From Mya arenaria (lineage: Eukaryota > Mollusca > Bivalvia > Myida > Myidae): a stretch of 64,000 bases of DNA. The notes under the pieces were generated by a model, which did not search any database, had not been told where the DNA came from, and saw only the letters and a program-made list of their open reading frames with translations. The DNA is taken from assembly GCF_026914265.1 (NCBI RefSeq), contig NC_069133.1, positions 4,129,566 to 4,193,565 of the forward strand, in the 5' to 3' direction. Shown piece after piece: positions 46,870 through 58,645 of this stretch (positions within the stretch are counted from its first letter, which is position 1; every line of letters begins with the position of its first letter). Both the position numbers and the translations under genes were made by a program.

Positions 46870-47217
46870 GTGAGCGTTGAAGAGCTATGATTTTTGTTAG
46901 TCAAACAAATTTAAATATAAAATTGTGGCGACTTGAGGTTTACTCATAACCAACGATTTCTAACAGCTAAGTAAATATAATTAAAGATTGCTAACAATTG
47001 CATAAAGTAGTCCATAAACCAAAGACGTATCTCCAAGAAAAAACCAAAAAACAAAAGTATTTAACAAAAAAAATGCCAAAATGTTTGCATTGTAACCGTA
47101 CAAATCATGCAGCTAATGATTGTCGATTTAAAAATGCAACATGTTACAAATGCAAAGCAAAGAGTCACATAGTCCCAGCATGTCAACGTAACCAAAGAGT
47201 GCTTCATCAGATTAAAG

Positions 47218-47315
47218 TTTTGGTAAATATACGTCACTACGACAAACAATACATACATTGTTGTTTCTTAATTTAATAAACTTTAAACATTAAAATTAAA
47301 CACATATGCCATACT
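47218..47315 (-). repeat. Terminal repeat B2 of the DIRS-type element
   Basis: The outer copy of the B repeat, at the left edge on the plus strand. Gypsy gag-like sequence ends at 47217. A 68-bp spacer separates it from A2. Confidence 0.92.
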
Positions 47316-47383
47316 CCCATACAGGTTCACTCTTCTATATTAGCTCATATAATATACATAATACAATCATAATAAATGCCACT

Positions 47384-47454
47384 GAACAAGATGAGAACAT
47401 TATTACGTCATAAATTACTGTATTATGACGTAATTGTATGTCGCGTGACTACTA
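47384..47454 (-). repeat. Split direct repeat A2 of the DIRS-type element
   Basis: This matches 51392-51462 over 71 bp with a single difference. It contains an internal palindrome: ATTACGTCATAA and, 9 bases on, TTATGACGTAAT. It ends exactly where B1 begins. Confidence 0.92.
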
Positions 47455-47553
47455 TTTTGGTAAATATACGTCACTACGACAAACAATACATACATTGTTG
47501 TTTCTTAATTTTAATAAACTTTAAACATTAAAATTAAACACATATGCCATACT
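47455..47553 (-). repeat. Internal repeat B1 of the DIRS-type element
   Basis: This matches 47218-47315 except for one T-run length difference. It starts TTTTGGTAAATATACGTCAC on the plus strand and abuts A2. Confidence 0.92.
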
Positions 47554-50500
47554 GATGAGATAAATGCACAAAATAGAATGAAGTACTCAAATTAAAGAGT
47601 GCTAAACCAGAGTGCCAACTCAATGTATGAACTTAAATCTCCAATACTTATTTACTCATGATTAAGTGACCTCTGAACTCTTCCATCGCCCGACTTTACG
47701 TACGATCTCGGGATTTATATTCTGAGCTATCGCGGTAGTAGCTCCCGTTGGACGAAACGACATTGCCGTGTAACCCTGTCCCTCTAGACCTGCCAGTTTT
47801 ATAGCTTCATCCAAAATCTTGGCAACAGACGATGCTTGAATTGCATTATACGGCGCGTGAAGCGATAAGAATACCGGACCACCTGGCGGCCGGAACCTGT
47901 CTGTCCGTTCAATGTAGTCCTGTAATGTCTGAACAGGATCAAGCTTAACGTTGCTCGCCCTTGGCAACTCGACCTCAAACCCTGACCGCGATGTATCATT
48001 TTTGATTCCGAAAAATGTTATTTTGGCAGACGTTTCACGGAATTCAACCTGACTAATTTTGAAACATAACTTTATCTCGTCGTCGGCTTGTGAATACAAT
48101 ATGCCATTAGGTGCAACGTCTGATGGTCTTAGCATTAACGTCAATGCTAATAACGTAATGGCTTTAAGCCTCAGATACTTAAAATCCAAATGTTTGTTGT
48201 CCGACCAACTTAAAAATAAGTTGTGAAAACGCTCTATAGGCATGACCTTTGATCTCTTCATTGGTTCACTGGTCCCCGATTTGACTAGTCCGCTAACGAG
48301 AAGTCTTACGTCTGAATCTTCGACAAGATTGACACGCCCCTTGGCTCGATATAAGTGACCTATAGCGGCAATGTTTGTTCTAATGACCGAATTAGGTCGA
48401 GACGACGCGTTAGCCATGTTGCAGAAAAAATCGGCCAGATAACATGTGTCATTTGGCGGGAAATCACACTTTGTTTCAGTACAAAACTTGAACAATTTCT
48501 CGAGCGCGTTATCATATGATCGCAAAGTGCCCTTAGCAAGGCTATATCTCAACTTGCTAATACTATACTGTGACCAGTTTTTTGCTACAAGTTCTTCCCG
48601 CCATACACTCTCCAGGCGACTATTTGCCACTTCCGGTTCCGGCACGGTTCCGGAAGTGCCCCCATTGATCGAAAAACTCTTGGGTTGTTCGGTAACTTTA
48701 GAGGTGGGGAAATTGACATACGAGCCAACCGTTGATACCATGTTTGTGTCTTCCACTGCGGAGCTATTATGGTCGCATACGCTTTTTGCGTTTGTACTAT
48801 GTCTAACATTTGTGGTATAAGACAAAACTGGGCGTTTACAAGTTGTTTTCGCACCCCCAGTTGCCCTGCGATAGGGCGTCCACTGCTTCTGACAACGGAT
48901 CCCAGTACCGACTGTTGAACCTCGATAACTGAGCGCTCTGACAATTTGCAAACCGATCTATTGTGTGACGACCGTACAATTTGTCTATGTAACCGAACAC
49001 GGCAGGATGCAACATCCAATTGTGCTTGTCTGGCGTTCTCGACCAATAATCGGCTTGACCATTCTGTACTCCTGCGATATGAGCACAACGTAACGTGATT
49101 CCATGATCGAACGCTTCCGCCCAAATTGCTAATGCCAGCCTTGACAGTTTTTGGCTCGGGCCCCCCATATGGTTTATATAAGTCATTGCAGAAATATTGT
49201 CGGTTAGTACTTGCACTACTAACCCGCGTAACAGCTTCGCGAAGGCTTTGATGGCCATCAATATGGCCAACATTTCTCTTTCGTTCGAGGTGAGATACGA
49301 GACGCGGCGGTTCCAGTCGCCCGATGCAACATGGCTGCCGTACGTTGCTCCCCAGCCTAGACCACTGGCATCGGTGAACACCTGAGTCTGTATTGTCTCG
49401 GAACATATCTCGCGTGAGTTCCAGTAATCTACTGAATTTAACCACCACTGTAGTTCTTCTGCAACTTCCGGTGTTATAATTAAGCTATCCGACCACGATT
49501 TACGCGCACAAAGTAATTTATACGAATTTCTCAGAAAAAGTTTGCCAGGTGTGACGGCCCAGGCAACTGACACACACTGCCCCAATACTTTCGCTAACTG
49601 ACGGGCAGCTGCCAGCCCTTGACTAAGAACTCTCCGAATAGACCTCTTAAGCCTGGCCACGCGAATCAACTGCACTTTTACGATTATTTTGCTGTCGGCA
49701 GTACATATTGTATATCCAATATATGCAATACGCTGTGTTGGCACTAGGTTTGATTTCTCAAAATTCACTTCAAACCCTAACTCGTCTAATGTATGCAGTA
49801 ACTGATCTTTGTGATCTGTTATATTTGACACAGATGCACAAAGTAGAAAATCGTCAACAAAAACTGTAATTCTCAACCCTACAGACCGTAAATACGTTAT
49901 AACATGCCTCAAAATCTTATTGAAAAAATATGGTGAACAGCATAAACCAAATACTAACACATTCCACACATAATAAACTCCATCCCATTTAAATCCTAAG
50001 AATTTTCTGTGTGATACATGAACAGGTATATGTAAATATCCGTCTTTGATATCAGTCGTAATAAACCTGTCTTCGGGTTCTATTAACTTCACAGCATCTC
50101 GAATGTCTTCATTTCTGTACTTTGGAACATTACAATTATCATTAAGCTTCCTTAAATCCGTGATAAGACGTAACTTATTGTTCTTTTTAGGCACAACCCC
50201 TAAAGGGCTCACACAAACTGGTGTTTCTTCCCTAGGTTCTATGTATCCGAGTAATAACAACCTATGTTATTCCTGATTAACAAACTGACACTGTTTTGCA
50301 CTAAGATCGTGATTCTTTAACTCGAAAGGCTGTACTTGTGACGCAAAGGGAATAGTAATACCATTAGTAATCCAATCAATTATGTGATTGGGAGCATCAA
50401 TCTGTTTCCATGCAGATATATTTCGTTGGAGATTAGAAATACACATTGAAACAAAATTTTAATTAAGTGAAATCTGAATGAAAACAACGCTTAATGTAAG

Positions 50501-51391
50501 CACACAATGCGTAACTAATCGTCCTTATCGTATGTGTTTGGTGCACCCTCGTCCTTCTGGTGGCTGTTGCGGTATCTCGACGACGGGAACTGGCGCGACG
50601 CGAAGCTATTGAAAACGTCTCCCCGACGACCTCCGCGTTGACCTCCACGATAACCGCCACGTCCCGACTCGTACGATGATGTTGACGCACCACGTGCTAG
50701 GGCTGTCGTACGGCTGGCCGCCGATAAGGTGGCTGCAGACCTTAAAGTATCGAGCGAGTCTGCGTTTAACCCGGATGTGTTCTTTTGTAACGCACGAAAT
50801 ATCCTTGATGTTGATTGGTCAAACTGTCCATTTACAAGAATAGCCGCATACTCGTCCTGAACATATTTACACTGGGCATGACAAATAAGAAACAACTGGT
50901 CCAATGTTTCTTGGGTTACACTAGATCCTGGTTCAATTGTCGATAGGAGTTTTGCCGTGGTTTCACTGTAACGGCTACACTTTGAAAGAATGTTCAATAC
51001 AGGAACATCCGAACGCTTGATTCCTTGACGGGATTCGTTGAGTCGTAGCTCTGTCGGCAGCTTAATCCGTGCCAAACTGTCCTTCAGTGCGGAAAAATCC
51101 CCCTGGATATCAGAATTAGACCCGGTGGCAGTTAGATCTGCGGTACCGGGAGCCAACACGTGGCTTCTTTCTGGGTGGTCGTTTACCGAGAAGCACCCTT
51201 CACGTGGTGAATTTACAAATCCGGAGGAAATATCAAGTTTCTGAATCACTGTCTGTAGATTTCGTTCTACGCCGATAATCCTTTCGTTCACAGAGTCTTT
51301 AAACTCCTAAAACTGTTCCTCCATCTGAATAATTGTCTATGAAATAAACTTATTTTCCTGACTGAACAAATACACGTCCTCTCTCGAGAGT

Positions 51392-51462
51392 GAACAAGAT
51401 GAGAACATTATTACGTCATAAATGACTGTATTATGACGTAATTGTATGTCGCGTGACTACTA
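51392..51462 (-). repeat. Terminal repeat A1 of the DIRS-type element
   Basis: The outer copy of the A repeat, forming the element's 5' end (right side on the plus strand). Gypsy protease-region sequence begins at 51463. Confidence 0.92.
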
Positions 51463-54400
51463 AGTCTGTTGATGACAATAATGTAAACTTTTATAGCCTA
51501 GTGGAAAATGAAACCAGAAAGACTAAAAGTAAAGCTATTTACCTGTCTCCTAATGTGAATGGGGAAATTCTGAAGATGGAATTGGACACGGGTTCTGGGG
51601 TGTCTGTGATGGATAAGTCGGATTTCATTATGCTGTTTAAATCTATCATTAAGGACATATAGTGGCGAGTTAATTCGTCCATGTGGGATAATGAATTGTA
51701 AAGTGAAACTGAATGGACAGTCGGCAGTTGTTGATCTGTACATAGAATGGCTAAGTGTGTTGAAACCGGATTGGTCTTCAATCAAGGCTCTGCAGAAAGA
51801 AGAGACCGAGACAAAAGTGAAAATATTGAAAGAGAAATACAAGTCAGTCTTTTGCAATGAGTTAGGTTTAGTGAAAGGAATGAAGGCGCATTTGAAACTT
51901 AAAGACAATGCACAATATTGTGAAAGCCAGAAGTGAAGTACTTTCACTAAAACCAGGAATTGAACAAGAACTGAATAAATTTGTGACTGAGAGTGTTCTA
52001 GAGAAAGTTACACACAGTGATTGGGCTACACCTATTGTTTCAGTACCCAAACCAAAGAACAATGATATTAGAATATGTGGATATATCAAAGTAACTGTGA
52101 ATCCCGTACTTGAAGTAGATCAGTACCCTCTTCCACGCATAGAAGAAATATTTGCTTCATTAGGGAAAGGAAAGATGTTCTCAAAAATTGATTTAAAGAA
52201 TGTTTTTTTACAGATTGAAGTAGATTAAGAAAGTAAAGAATTGCTTACAATAAGCACACATAAACGATTCTTTCGCTACAATAGGTTAGTTTTTGGAATC
52301 GCTTCTGCGCCAGCGATATTCCTAAAAAGTATTGAACAAATCATGTGTGATATTCCTGGTGTGAAAATCATTCTTGATGATATGATAGTGAAACGGATCA
52401 AATACACTTTCAGAATCTAGAGAAAGTACTTCAGCGACTTGAAGAGTACAATATAAAAGTGAATCCTTTGAAATGTGAATTTTTCAAATGTAGGATTGAA
52501 TTTTGTGGTCATAAAATTGACAAACATGCCCTACACAAAACTGAAGAAAAGATTCGGGCAGTTGTAGATGTTCCGGAAATCACCAATGTACGCGAATAAC
52601 GTTCGTTCCTCGGTTTGGTCCAGTATTATGCTAGGTTTCTGCCCAACCTTTCCACAGTACTTTACCCACTTCACCAGCTATTGAAAAAAGGATGTAAAAT
52701 GGAAGTGGACTGTAGACTGTGAAAATGCTGTGAAAACAGTTAAGGATATGATTACATCTGACTTTGTGCTCATGAACTATGATCCTACTCTTCCTCTGAT
52801 TTTAGCATGTGATGCTAGTTCGTACGGACTTGTAGCTGTGCTCAGCCACAAATTGACAGATGGAACGGAAAGACCAATTGCATTTGCATTAAGAAGTCTT
52901 AATTCCGCTGAGAAAAACTATAGTCAGATATATAAGGAAGCGACAGCACTAGTGTAGGGTGTGAAAAGGTTCAATACCTACTTGTTTGGAAGCAAATTCA
53001 TCCTGGTTACCGACCACACACCGATTCTTTCCATCTTGAATCCAAGAAAGGGACTACGTTCAACTATTTGGGCTCGACTTCAAAGATATGCTTTGTTTCT
53101 TGCTGGATACATGTATGAAATTCAATTCAAGAGCACAAATAAACATGGAAACTGTGACAGTTTGTCAAGATTACCATTGAGTGAAACAGTATTTAATACT
53201 TTAGATGCCACAGAAGAATATTTAAAGTCAATTGTTGAGCATTTACCCTTGACTTGCATACAAATTGCTAATGCCACAAGAAGAGACCCAGTGTTATCAC
53301 AAGTATATGAAGTAGTACTTAATTGATGGAGTGAATCTGAGACATCGAACCCAATGATGAAGCCATACTTTAGTCGAAGGCAGGAGTTGTCCCTTCACCA
53401 AGGATGTATATATAATGTGGTGTTCAAGAGTCATTATTCCTAGTAGTTTACAGAAATATGTAATTCAGGAAATTTATATTGGGCATGTGAGAATAGTGAA
53501 CATGAAATCTCTGGCAAGATGTCATGTCTGGTGGCCGAAACTAGACTCTGAGTTGGAACAGTTATGTAAACAATGTTCTGGGTGTATGGCTAATAAGCCC
53601 AGCCCACAAGAAGCTCCAATTCACCCTTCGGAACTTCCAAAGAACCACGGAGTAGAGTACATGTAGACTTTCCTGGTCTATTTCAGGGATATATGCATTT
53701 GGTTCTTAAGGATGCATACTCAAAGTGGTCAATTGTGAAGGTCATGAAAAGGACTACTGCTTTGCATACTATTGAAGTGATTAGAGCGATATTTGCTGAT
53801 TACTGAGTGTGTGATCAACTTGTCAGCGGCAATGGTCCCCAATTTCTTAATGGGGAATTTGAATATTTTTATGAAATTGAATGTTGTGAAACATACTAAA
53901 AGTGATCCATACCACCCAAGAACGAATGGGCTAGCTGAAAAATTTGTACAAACACTGAAGCAGACTCTCAATGCTGCTAAGTTTGACAAGGGAAAAGTTG
54001 TTAGTAAAGTTTCTAAATTCTTGATTCAGTACAGAAATGCAGAACATTCAACTACCAAGGAGTCTCCAGCTAAACTAATCCTTGGCCGTTCACTGTCCAC
54101 AAGACTCAGCAAACTTAAACCAGACCTTCCAAAACGAGTTGAAGGGGAACAAGCCAAAATGGTACGCTCCATTGGGGAAAGAAATGTTGATGTGGGGGAA
54201 AATGTTGCTGTTCGTGATTACCGACAGGGAAAAGACAAATGGGTAGCAGGAGTTATTGACGCTAAATCAGATCCTGTATCGTACAAAGTGGAAATTGCGC
54301 CTGGTGTAAGCTGAAACAGACATGCTGACCAAACACGTGTGTCATCTGAAAATGTACCATACCCAGCTACATCGCCTCTGAATATTGACATTCCACCGGT

Positions 54401-55084
54401 TTCAACTACACCAAGTGATGAAGATAGTGCACAAACTGTTGCAGGTAGTAATATTCCGGAGGAACAAGAGGCGGCCGCCCTGGAGAAGTCGTCTGTGCCA
54501 ATTTCTGTGAATGATACTGACATTCAAGAACGCAGATATCCATTAAGAGAGCGGAAGAAGCCGACTAAGTTAGATTTATAGAAAAGTGCTTAATAGAGTG
54601 TTGAATAAGGGCATAATAATCCCTTCAGGCTTCTTATTTCTAAGTTTGTTGCTTATAATATGTATTAGTTCATAAAAAAATTGTGTTCATATTATGCAAT
54701 TATTCATTTAATGATCACTAGTGTTTAAAAAGGGCATAATAATCCCTTGGTGATCATTTGTGTACACACATTCATACTATATGTTTGAATATGCCTATTA
54801 TATGATAAATGTTTTAACATATTTTGTTGATCCTGTATGTTTTTGGTAAAGCATTTGTTGAAGAAAATAATGGACAATAGACATTTCTCATAATTAAAGT
54901 TTGGGAGGTTTCTGTTATGTATTGACATATCGAAAAGCTATTACAAAAGCTGATATAATTTAGTGTAATGTAACCTAGACGGTGTTGATGTAAATAAATA
55001 TGTTGTTTGACCACGACATGGTTAATAATGATTTCTTCCCTGTAATACGGGTAAACAATAGTGGGAAGCGGTTATAATTGATTT

Positions 55085-55552
55085 TTAGCTCACCTAAGAA
55101 ATAGGCCATCAACAACTAGGTCACAGTGCCCAAATATCGAAAGACATTGTTAACACTCTAGAGGTAACATTTTCAGTCCAAATATCCTGGAAATTTGTCA
55201 GAAAGGTTTTTTTGATCGTTTTTGGTCACGTTCAAATATGGGTTATCTGGGGTCAAAAACTAGGTCACAGAGCCCAAATTTGGAAACACCTTGTTAACTC
55301 ACTAGAGGTTGCATTTTCAGCCCAAATATCCTGGAAATTTGTAAGAAAGGTTGTTTTGATAATTTCTATGTCAGGTTTGATTATGGATCATTATAGGTCA
55401 TTTGGGGCCAAAACCTAGGTCACAGGGCCTTGTAGTGAAAAGCCTTGTAAACGATTTAGAGCCATTTTTCATAAAATCCTGACCCTTGTGTCAAATTTGT
55501 CCCTGCCCAAAAGTTTAGACCGTTTTACAGGCCATCATGGCCCTCTTGTTTA
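55085..55552 (+). repeat. Dispersed repeat with internal units, TAGCTCACCTAAG ... GGCCCTCTTGTTT type
   Basis: It opens TTTTTAGCTCACCTAAG and closes GGCCATCATGGCCCTCTTG. Inside, the phrases CTAGGTCACAG and CCAAATATCCTGGAAATTTG recur two to three times at about 170 bp. A decayed relative lies in intron 4 of copy A. Following bases (55555-55640, TGGCCAAAGGC and GTACGTCTGTC) resemble the start of the repeat at 14143. Confidence 0.65.
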
Positions 55553-55821
55553 ATTATGGCCAAAGGCATGAAGAACTTATGTGATGAATTGGTGCACGTC
55601 ATTCGTACGTCTGTCAGTACGTCTGTCCGTCAGTCCTGGCCAATGTAGGGGTGTTTAGGGGATGAGTTCATCTGGTTTAGGAGTTTACTTGGTCATGTTT
55701 CTTTTGAAAAAATAACACATATAAATTTTAAACATTTTAAAAAGGTGATGAATCCTTTAATGTACTCTTCACGTGACTTTCACATACTTAATGTACACAC
55801 TACATATGGCTTCTATCCCAG

Positions 55822-55885
55822 AATCAAGGCGCTGAAATCGATGAAAGACTGTCGGTGATGTTACTGAAGCAAACTAACACTACCG
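55822..55885 (+). CDS. Weak candidate exon
   Basis: ATCCCAG before and G|GTAAGT after delimit 64 bases, open for 21 codons (NQGAEIDERLSVMLLKQTNT). The donor phase (1) fits the candidate at 57487. No domain is recognised and no homologue is visible elsewhere in the window. Confidence 0.25.
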
Positions 55886-57486
55886 GTAAGTCCTTTCAAA
55901 TGAAAAACCATTAATCGCTTTCATACATTTTATGAACTCTCTTAAAAGTAGATAAAATAAGATAAATGTGATCATAATAAGCATAAATATAACGTCCCTA
56001 TTGAATCAAGTAGCCAATGGCCTAGAAGATTATTAATTCAAGTTTCCTAAGTTTGAACCGCTTTAAGTCAACTTGATGTATATTTTTTTATGTTTGCAAT
56101 GCTTCAATTTTTGCTATTTGATATCTTTGATAACAGGGCCATAACACTGGTTTCTTTAAGTACAGCAAAAAGAACCCAAGTGCGAAATTTAACACCCCAT
56201 TAACATTGCCCTAATAGTTCATGAATTTAGATAATAGAGTTCTAGATTTTTAAGCAACATAAGTCCAGAAAGGCTTAGTTTTTAAAAGGGCTTTACCTCT
56301 GGTTTATTTATGTGCAGCCGCAAATGAAACCCAAGCTGCATAATTTGATGCAGGAAACAAATCGCAGTTGCAAACCTGTTACAATATAATCGAAATTGAT
56401 TAGATATGTATATTAACATATACTACATACAACACGTCATATTGTATCATTTTGATATTTTTAAATGCTCATTTTGGCATGTACATGGGTTTTGACCTGA
56501 CAATGACTTGAAACTAACGTAAGATGTTCCCTCCTACCAATATTAAATTAAAATAACCATGAGAAAATAAGCATTCTTTTCATTGCACATTGAATACATG
56601 TCACACGAAAGAAATGATATTACATCATTCAAGTTATCCCAGATTTATTTCACACTTTTCTTTTGATTATTTAAGCGCATTCCTGACTGCAGGTTTTTTC
56701 CAAGTTATTTCATATTGTCCACACAAGGTCAGATCAGGAATTGCATGGCACAATCTATTTATCTCCAGAGAAGACCCACTTGTTCAATTTTCACTGTAAC
56801 ACATGCACAATAAAAAAATGATAGTTATAAGCTAACTTACTTCTCACTAATATTCAATTTATTTATTTATTGGATTTAGGAAATGTCATTTTTTTTATAG
56901 ATTGATGCACTGTTTTCAAATTTAATGCATTACCATGTTTTACTCATTTGACTTTGATGATCAAAACAAAAAAGGGCATATGATTAGTGTACAGATTAAA
57001 AAATATTAATTAAAAATGTGTTGTTGTTTTTATTAAATTAAAAGACAAGTGGCCACATATTCCCCAGTTAAAAAAGTGCCAAGATAATTCTAATATTTTA
57101 ATATATGTTGCTAAATCATTTAAATGTTTTTTTTGTGTTTTTTTTGATAATTAAAGTCAACAGAGTTAGACATGATAATGCATCAAAATTAAAAAAAATG
57201 TTTTGGGGCATCAAACTATATTTTGCGCCTTTAATCTTGGAATAAATTTCTTCTCAACAGGTGCTAAATTTATAAAAAAAAATGATAGACCAAGATTTTG
57301 ATTATGACATTCCTGCATAGAAAGTTGTGTTCGTAATTGCTCGGCAACGAATACCCTGACAAACATAGTGCTGGTGTATGGACTTAGACCGGGGAATGGC
57401 GTTGCTCAACCCCAATAGCTCGATTCTTTCTACAAACGGACCAGCCCCAGTTTGTTTTCTGTCATGGTTGTCATGCTTCTTTTCAG

Positions 57487-57581
57487 CATTCCAGACAGAT
57501 AATGAAGCTTCCGACCTGAATTACAAATTGAAGAACATATTTATACATAAACATGTAATGTTGTTAAAAACATTTCATTAA
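57487..57581 (+). CDS. Weak candidate terminal exon
   Basis: A TTTTCAG acceptor at 57486 leads into an open frame (FQTDNEASDLNYKLKNIF) that ends at TAA 57579-57581. It would follow 55822-55885 in phase. The distance and lack of domains make this speculative. Confidence 0.22.
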
Positions 57582-57651
57582 ATTGCCACAAAACTATAAG
57601 ATTTTGGGTGGGGATTGCGCCAAATCAAATAGTTTAGTAATCGAGTAATTT

Positions 57652-57992
57652 AAATCTGCACTCTCACAGATTGAAAGTTTTGAGAACTTTTATTTAATTT
57701 TTTGGCGTGGAAAAAACAACTTTTTGCTTAATGTCTGAAAACCGATTATATAAGACTGCTGACAAAAGATCAAATCGCATATTTCATATTTACTTTTGTA
57801 ACTAATGGTTTCATGGCATGAATAGTTTGGCATAAAACATATTTTTTACCGTAAATGAGGAAACAGCGATCCGATCTGTTTCAGTTGTCTGTTATTACCG
57901 GTGTTCAGACATTCACGTCAAAAATGGTTTGATCCAATACCAAAAATTAAAAATAAGTTGTCAAAACAGTTAATCTGTGAGAGTGCGGCTTT
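57652..57992. mobile_element. MITE with long TIRs (GCTGCACTCTYACAG family), copy 2
   Basis: AAATCTGCACTCTCACAG at the left is the inverse of CTGTGAGAGTGCGGCTTT at the right. The internal order matches the element at 31837-32196 (GACTGCTGACAAAAGATCAA and so on). It is more decayed in its middle. Confidence 0.85.
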
Positions 57993-58499
57993 AAACATTT
58001 AAAGGCATTCTCAGTCAATACTGGACATATTCACATCTTAACTACACTTAACCAGTACATTCCTCAGCTTTACTGATACGAAGCAAGCACATTTATATTG
58101 GAAGACTAGCGTTTTACCAATTGTGCTGGACAGGAGCAGAACTGTTTAAGTTCTGAATTTTAATAAGAATTCAAAATAAATATACCTTTGTTAATGTTTT
58201 TTGTTGCAAAATCGGTTTCAATTGCTCTTCTTAAGTGAATAACAAATTTTGAAAGAGAATTACAATATCCCAGCAAATACCTGCATTCATGTATTCTTGT
58301 GCAATCTGTTAGCTTCGGTAGGCTCATATTTTGTCATTTTGTCCATCTCAAATCTATCTTCTAGACAGATGTATTGCCATCCAATTTATAAGTCAGTTCA
58401 GGCAGCCATTCGTGCTTTTGTTCCAGTTGATTGTATCAGATGATGTAAACAATACCATTCTTGTGCGTTATAGGAACTTCCCGATCTAAAAGGGAACAA

Positions 58500-58645
58500 A
58501 AAACATGCCCTGACACTTTGACAACTGTTAATCCCTAGATGATGGGTTCGAAAGTAAACCTGAGAGAAAAGGTGCTACCGGTATGGCGCTTGAACCCACG
58601 ACCATAGGAGCACGGTGATCTAACAAACTGAGCTAACTGGGCAAC
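58500..58645 (-). mobile_element. tRNA-derived SINE-like repeat
   Basis: On the minus strand, GCCCAGTTAGCTCAGTTTGT begins at about 58641 and TAGATCACCGTGCTCCTATG follows, then GGTCGTGGGTTCAAGC, i.e. A-box and B-box regions of a tRNA head with an anticodon-arm-like spacer. The B box departs from consensus and no acceptor-stem pairing was found, so it is a SINE head rather than a tRNA gene. Confidence 0.6.

Larger units (their letters stand above)
43440..47004 (+). repeat. Segmental duplication, copy B side
   Basis: This is the partner of 470-5355. Similarity covers the 5' flank, three exons and the introns between them. It stops at about 47005, where Gypsy gag-like coding sequence begins, so the right edge is a junction with mobile DNA. 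Confidence 0.85.
47218..51462 (-). mobile_element. DIRS-order tyrosine-recombinase retroelement with split direct repeats (PAT/Ngaro-type ends), nearly whole
   Basis: Minus-strand order is A1 (51462-51392), gag-like frame (51291-50515, ending in an RGG-rich tail), RT-RNase H (50260-48836), YR (48951-47662, overlapping RT-RH), B1 (47553-47455), A2 (47454-47384), B2 (47315-47218). A1 and A2 are both 71 bp with one difference. B1 and B2 are 99 and 98 bp and nearly identical. A2 directly abuts B1, so that joint equals the junction of a closed circle, as in PAT and Ngaro elements. RT shows FVDDFLL; RNase H shows VFTDASGLGWGA; YR shows RPSD and FRPTGATTA. It looks nearly whole, with at most one or two breaks. 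The close repeats argue for a young insertion. Confidence 0.9.
47005..54900 (+). mobile_element. Fossil Ty3/Gypsy LTR retroelement, 5'-truncated, interrupted by a DIRS-type element
   Basis: Parts in order on the plus strand: two CCHC knuckles (CLHCNRTNHAANDC and CYKCKAKSHIVPAC, about 47088-47190), an aspartic protease region (MELDTGSGVSV, about 51570-51610), reverse transcriptase (about 51908-52420, with QYPLPRIEEIFASL), RNase H (about 52790-53190), integrase zinc-binding region (about 53415-53600) and integrase core/tail (to about 54580). A possible 3' LTR region follows at about 54600-54900, where AAGGGCATAATAATCCCTT occurs twice. The 5' LTR and most of gag are absent. It is broken in many places (more than five) and clearly older than the element inserted in it. 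Confidence 0.85.

Noticed and set aside
48446-48820. Plus-strand frame in the DIRS-type element
   Set aside because: It is antisense to the recombinase coding region.
58560-58641. Functional tRNA gene
   Set aside because: A- and B-box regions are visible but acceptor-stem pairing is lacking and the B box is off consensus; it is better explained as a SINE head.
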